Shown in pieces: positions 55,578-57,418 of a stretch of DNA of 57,418 nt. The notes below the pieces were generated by a model. It was not told the origin of the DNA and searched no databases. It saw only the letters and a list, made by a program, of their open reading frames with translations. This stretch comes from Ascidiaceihabitans sp. (GTDB lineage: Bacteria > Pseudomonadota > Alphaproteobacteria > Rhodobacterales > Rhodobacteraceae): positions 1 to 57,418 of the forward strand of contig JAPKAB010000017.1 in the NCBI GenBank assembly GCA_028825475.1, written 5' to 3'. Each line of letters begins with the position of its first letter. The stretch's first letter is position 1. The position numbers and the translations under genes were made by a program.

Positions 55578-56432
55578 TTATTCGAGTTCTTGCGCTACGA
55601 GGGCACGGTGAATTTCACGGCGCACCAGTTTGCGCACATTGCGAGTGATACGTTCACCCAAAGCGCCTTGCAATTCCTCGCGTACGATTTCGCTAACAAG
55701 GTCACGAAGAGCTTCTTCATCCAAAAGCTCATCAGCAGACGGAGAAACACCACTGTGCTGCATCGTAGAATCAGCCTCAGGATCTTCATCAAAGCTGACT
55801 TCTTCAGCATCGTCCCACTTCATTGATGGAGCTTCGGTGCCGGAGTAGTCACTGCCACCAGTGTCATCAGGCTCCCACTGGTCGTCTGTTTTACCAATGA
55901 CAGCCTCAAGCGCTGCAATTTTGGATGTCAGAGATTCGGACTGACCAGCAAAGAATGCCACTTCGTTTTCTGACGAATCTGGCTCAGCATCTTCAGACTG
56001 CCCATCGATTTGCGGCGCAACGTCATCGACAACCGCTTCCAAAACAAAGGGCTTTGGCGCAGGTTCAGCAGTTTTTTCAGCCACATCTTCATGCAATTGT
56101 TCTTCAGAGTGATCAAAGGTCGCTTCGGTATCATCTGAAACGTGTTCTTCGGAGCCCGTATCGTCGTCGTTTTCTGATGTTGCTGCATTATTTGCATCGT
56201 GGCCTTCAGGACCAGCACCAAACTCGGACCATGCTTGAATAGCAGGTTCTGCAACAACTTCGCCGTCGCCTTGATCATCTGCAACACGCAAAGCAGGTGT
56301 TAAGACCAATCGATCTGAGAATTGCGCTACGGCTGCAGCCGCTTTCATTGACGGACGATTGTCATCTGAAACCAATCGACGGATAGACGACAACACATCT
56401 TCGACTTCTACATTCGTTACTGGGTCTGACAT
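55578..56432 (-). CDS. PopZ-like polar organising protein candidate
   Basis: A 284-aa acidic protein with three parts. The N-terminal helix has VEDVLSSIRRLVSDD (about residues 10-24), very like the start of PopZ (DUF2497) proteins, which reads EDILxSIRRII. The middle (about 60-225) is highly acidic and low in complexity, expected to be disordered as in PopZ. The C-terminal (about 232-284) is made of helices: LRDLVSEIVREELQ and VRKLVRREIHRAL, similar to the oligomerisation end of PopZ. In Caulobacter PopZ forms polar assemblies that anchor ParB. Here it lies after pcm, a place where pcm-tolC-popZ-valS order is common; tolC is absent. Confidence 0.6.
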   Translation of the reverse strand: MSDPVTNVEVEDVLSSIRRLVSDDNRPSMKAAAAVAQFSDRLVLTPALRVADDQGDGEVVAEPAIQAWSEFGAGPEGHDANNAATSENDDDTGSEEHVSDDTEATFDHSEEQLHEDVAEKTAEPAPKPFVLEAVVDDVAPQIDGQSEDAEPDSSENEVAFFAGQSESLTSKIAALEAVIGKTDDQWEPDDTGGSDYSGTEAPSMKWDDAEEVSFDEDPEADSTMQHSGVSPSADELLDEEALRDLVSEIVREELQGALGERITRNVRKLVRREIHRALVAQELE

Positions 56433-56535
56433 TTTTTATACCACTCTTGCCTGAGCCAACATTACAGCGGGTCAGAGATTCGGACAACAGCCCACTCAAA
56501 CAGTAACGTGATTAAACTCCGTCCTAAACGAGAGC

Positions 56536-57189
56536 TTATAATTTAAAGCTGTTCGCCCGCACAAAGCCATCCAAGACAGGCGCGCCTGCATTGAAGGACA
56601 TGCGCCAGTTCATCTTACCATCGATCTTGTGACCAACACGAACTTCACCAAGGGCACCCGTCATAAAGATACCCGCGATGCGGCCACCCTCTTTCAACTG
56701 GTCCAACAAAGCTGCAGGAATTTCTTCAACTCCGCCCTGGATCAACACAACATCGTACGGACCATGCTGTGCAGCGCCTGCCGACAGCGAGCCTGTGTGA
56801 AGAATCACATTGTCCATGCCGGCCGCGCTTAACGCTTCTTGGGCCTCTGCCACCATCACTTCGTCTTCTTCTATAGCGACAACCGCTTCCGCCATATGTG
56901 CCACAACAGCCGATGAATACCCGAATCCAGCACCGATATCCAAAACCAACTCGTTGTTTTGGATGTTCAAAGCGTCCAGCATCTTAGCCAAGGTACGCGG
57001 CTCCAAAACCACACGGGCACCGCCCAAAGGCAGGTTTTCACCCATATAAGCGGCTTCTCTTTGTGCTGTGGGGACAAAGTCCTCACGCGCAACCGATAAC
57101 ATCGCATCGATGATTGGGAATTTAGTCACATCTGAAGGGCGAACCTGTGTGTCGACCATCATTGTGCGGCGCATCGCAAAGTCTGTCAT
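56536..57189 (-). CDS. pcm: Protein-L-isoaspartate O-methyltransferase family
   Basis: A SAM-dependent methyltransferase of 217 aa that repairs isoaspartyl residues. The motif I VLDIGAGFGYSSA and the following EEDEVMVAEA acid are present, but the substrate region is somewhat diverged (GENLPLGG in place of the common pattern), as is normal for the alphaproteobacterial subgroup. The start ATG at 57189 begins MTDFAMRRTMMVDTQVRP; upstream codons of the same frame lack support, and the binding site is weak. It lies 103 bp before the PopZ-like gene and near tRNA-Cys. Confidence 0.88.
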   Translation of the reverse strand: MTDFAMRRTMMVDTQVRPSDVTKFPIIDAMLSVAREDFVPTAQREAAYMGENLPLGGARVVLEPRTLAKMLDALNIQNNELVLDIGAGFGYSSAVVAHMAEAVVAIEEDEVMVAEAQEALSAAGMDNVILHTGSLSAGAAQHGPYDVVLIQGGVEEIPAALLDQLKEGGRIAGIFMTGALGEVRVGHKIDGKMNWRMSFNAGAPVLDGFVRANSFKL

Positions 57190-57334
57190 CTGCTGAACTC
57201 GTTCGTCAATTTCTATTTGAGTCCTGATGTGCCACATCTGATCCCGCGCGGCAATGTCAGCTTGATGCAAATTGAGCATAGGAGGCCTTGCAGGCGCAAA
57301 TCAATTGGGCTAATCCCTTTCATACTACCCTGGC

Positions 57335-57408
57335 GGCGAGTTGGTAGAGTGGTTATGCAGCGGATTGCAAATCCGCGTACACGAGTTCGATTCTCGTACT
57401 CGCCTCCA
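57335..57408 (+). tRNA. tRNA-Cys (GCA)
   Basis: A 7-bp acceptor stem (GGCGAGT with ACTCGCC), D arm, anticodon stem GCGGA/TCCGC with loop TTGCAAA (anticodon GCA at 57367-57369), T arm CACGAGTTCGATTCTCGT-type and an encoded CCA end at 57406-57408. All four helices are intact. Confidence 0.97.
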
Positions 57409-57418
57409 TACATCTTGT

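Noticed and set aside
1-57418. CRISPR arrays, prophage, integrase or insertion sequences
   Set aside because: No evenly spaced repeat arrays, transposase or phage structural genes were found in either strand.

Overview
The window looks like chromosomal core sequence from a marine alphaproteobacterium of the Roseobacter group (Rhodobacterales). The evidence is the gene orders aroA-cmk-rpsA-ihfB-lapA-trpF-trpB, miaB-phoH-ybeY-corC-lnt-metK-trmB and irr/fabA-fabB-fabI, a metK leader that matches the Rhodobacterales SAM/SAH riboswitch, and protein sequences typical of that group. No insertion sequence, prophage, integrase or CRISPR array was seen.

Layout. 1-5.7 kb: the 3' end of a gene with 47-residue TPR-like repeats, ychF, trpA, an FMN-dependent lactate-dehydrogenase-type gene, a sulfotransferase-like gene and an MFS transporter. 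5.8-8.8 kb: rplY, pth, a DUF2332 gene and a DUF2237 gene. 8.8-20.6 kb (mostly minus strand): trpB, trpF, lapA, ihfB, rpsA, cmk, a small membrane protein, aroA and trmB. This conserved block is interrupted by an RTX-type calcium-binding protein, by a membrane-anchored CBS protein, and by a plus-strand pair of exported proteins, one of which resembles Hcp. 20.7-28.7 kb: metK, lnt, corC, ybeY, phoH and miaB, interrupted by a lipoprotein/OmpA pair that shares a short Trp/Cys-rich module. 28.7-34.7 kb: a glycosyltransferase-like gene, a PhyH dioxygenase, irr, fabA-fabB-fabI, a small membrane protein and a SlyD-like PPIase. 34.8-46.7 kb (plus strand): a tightly packed catabolic and transport run (haloacid dehalogenase, threonine/serine dehydratase, EEP-family hydrolase, pcaD, pcaB, TetA-like MFS), then a zinc alcohol dehydrogenase, an enolase-superfamily enzyme and valS. 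46.7-57.4 kb: a crotonase, a 58-residue Tat-motif microprotein, a HisC-type aminotransferase, a class V aminotransferase, an ABC exporter, a TIGR04283-like glycosyltransferase, ygfZ, efp, a DUF6280-type gene, a membrane protein, a PopZ-like protein, pcm and tRNA-Cys(GCA).

How the genes work together. Most are housekeeping: tryptophan, chorismate and histidine-type amino acid metabolism, translation and its quality control, unsaturated fatty acid synthesis next to the iron regulator Irr, envelope lipoprotein maturation, and S-adenosylmethionine supply under riboswitch control. The parts most worth a second look are the small exported or envelope proteins inserted in the core blocks (the Tat-type Hcp-like protein with its partner, the lipoprotein/OmpA pair, the 58-residue protein), the PopZ-like gene next to pcm, the enolase-superfamily enzyme with a glycine at a metal-ligand position, and three 11-bp-phased TATGCA half-sites between efp and the DUF6280 gene.
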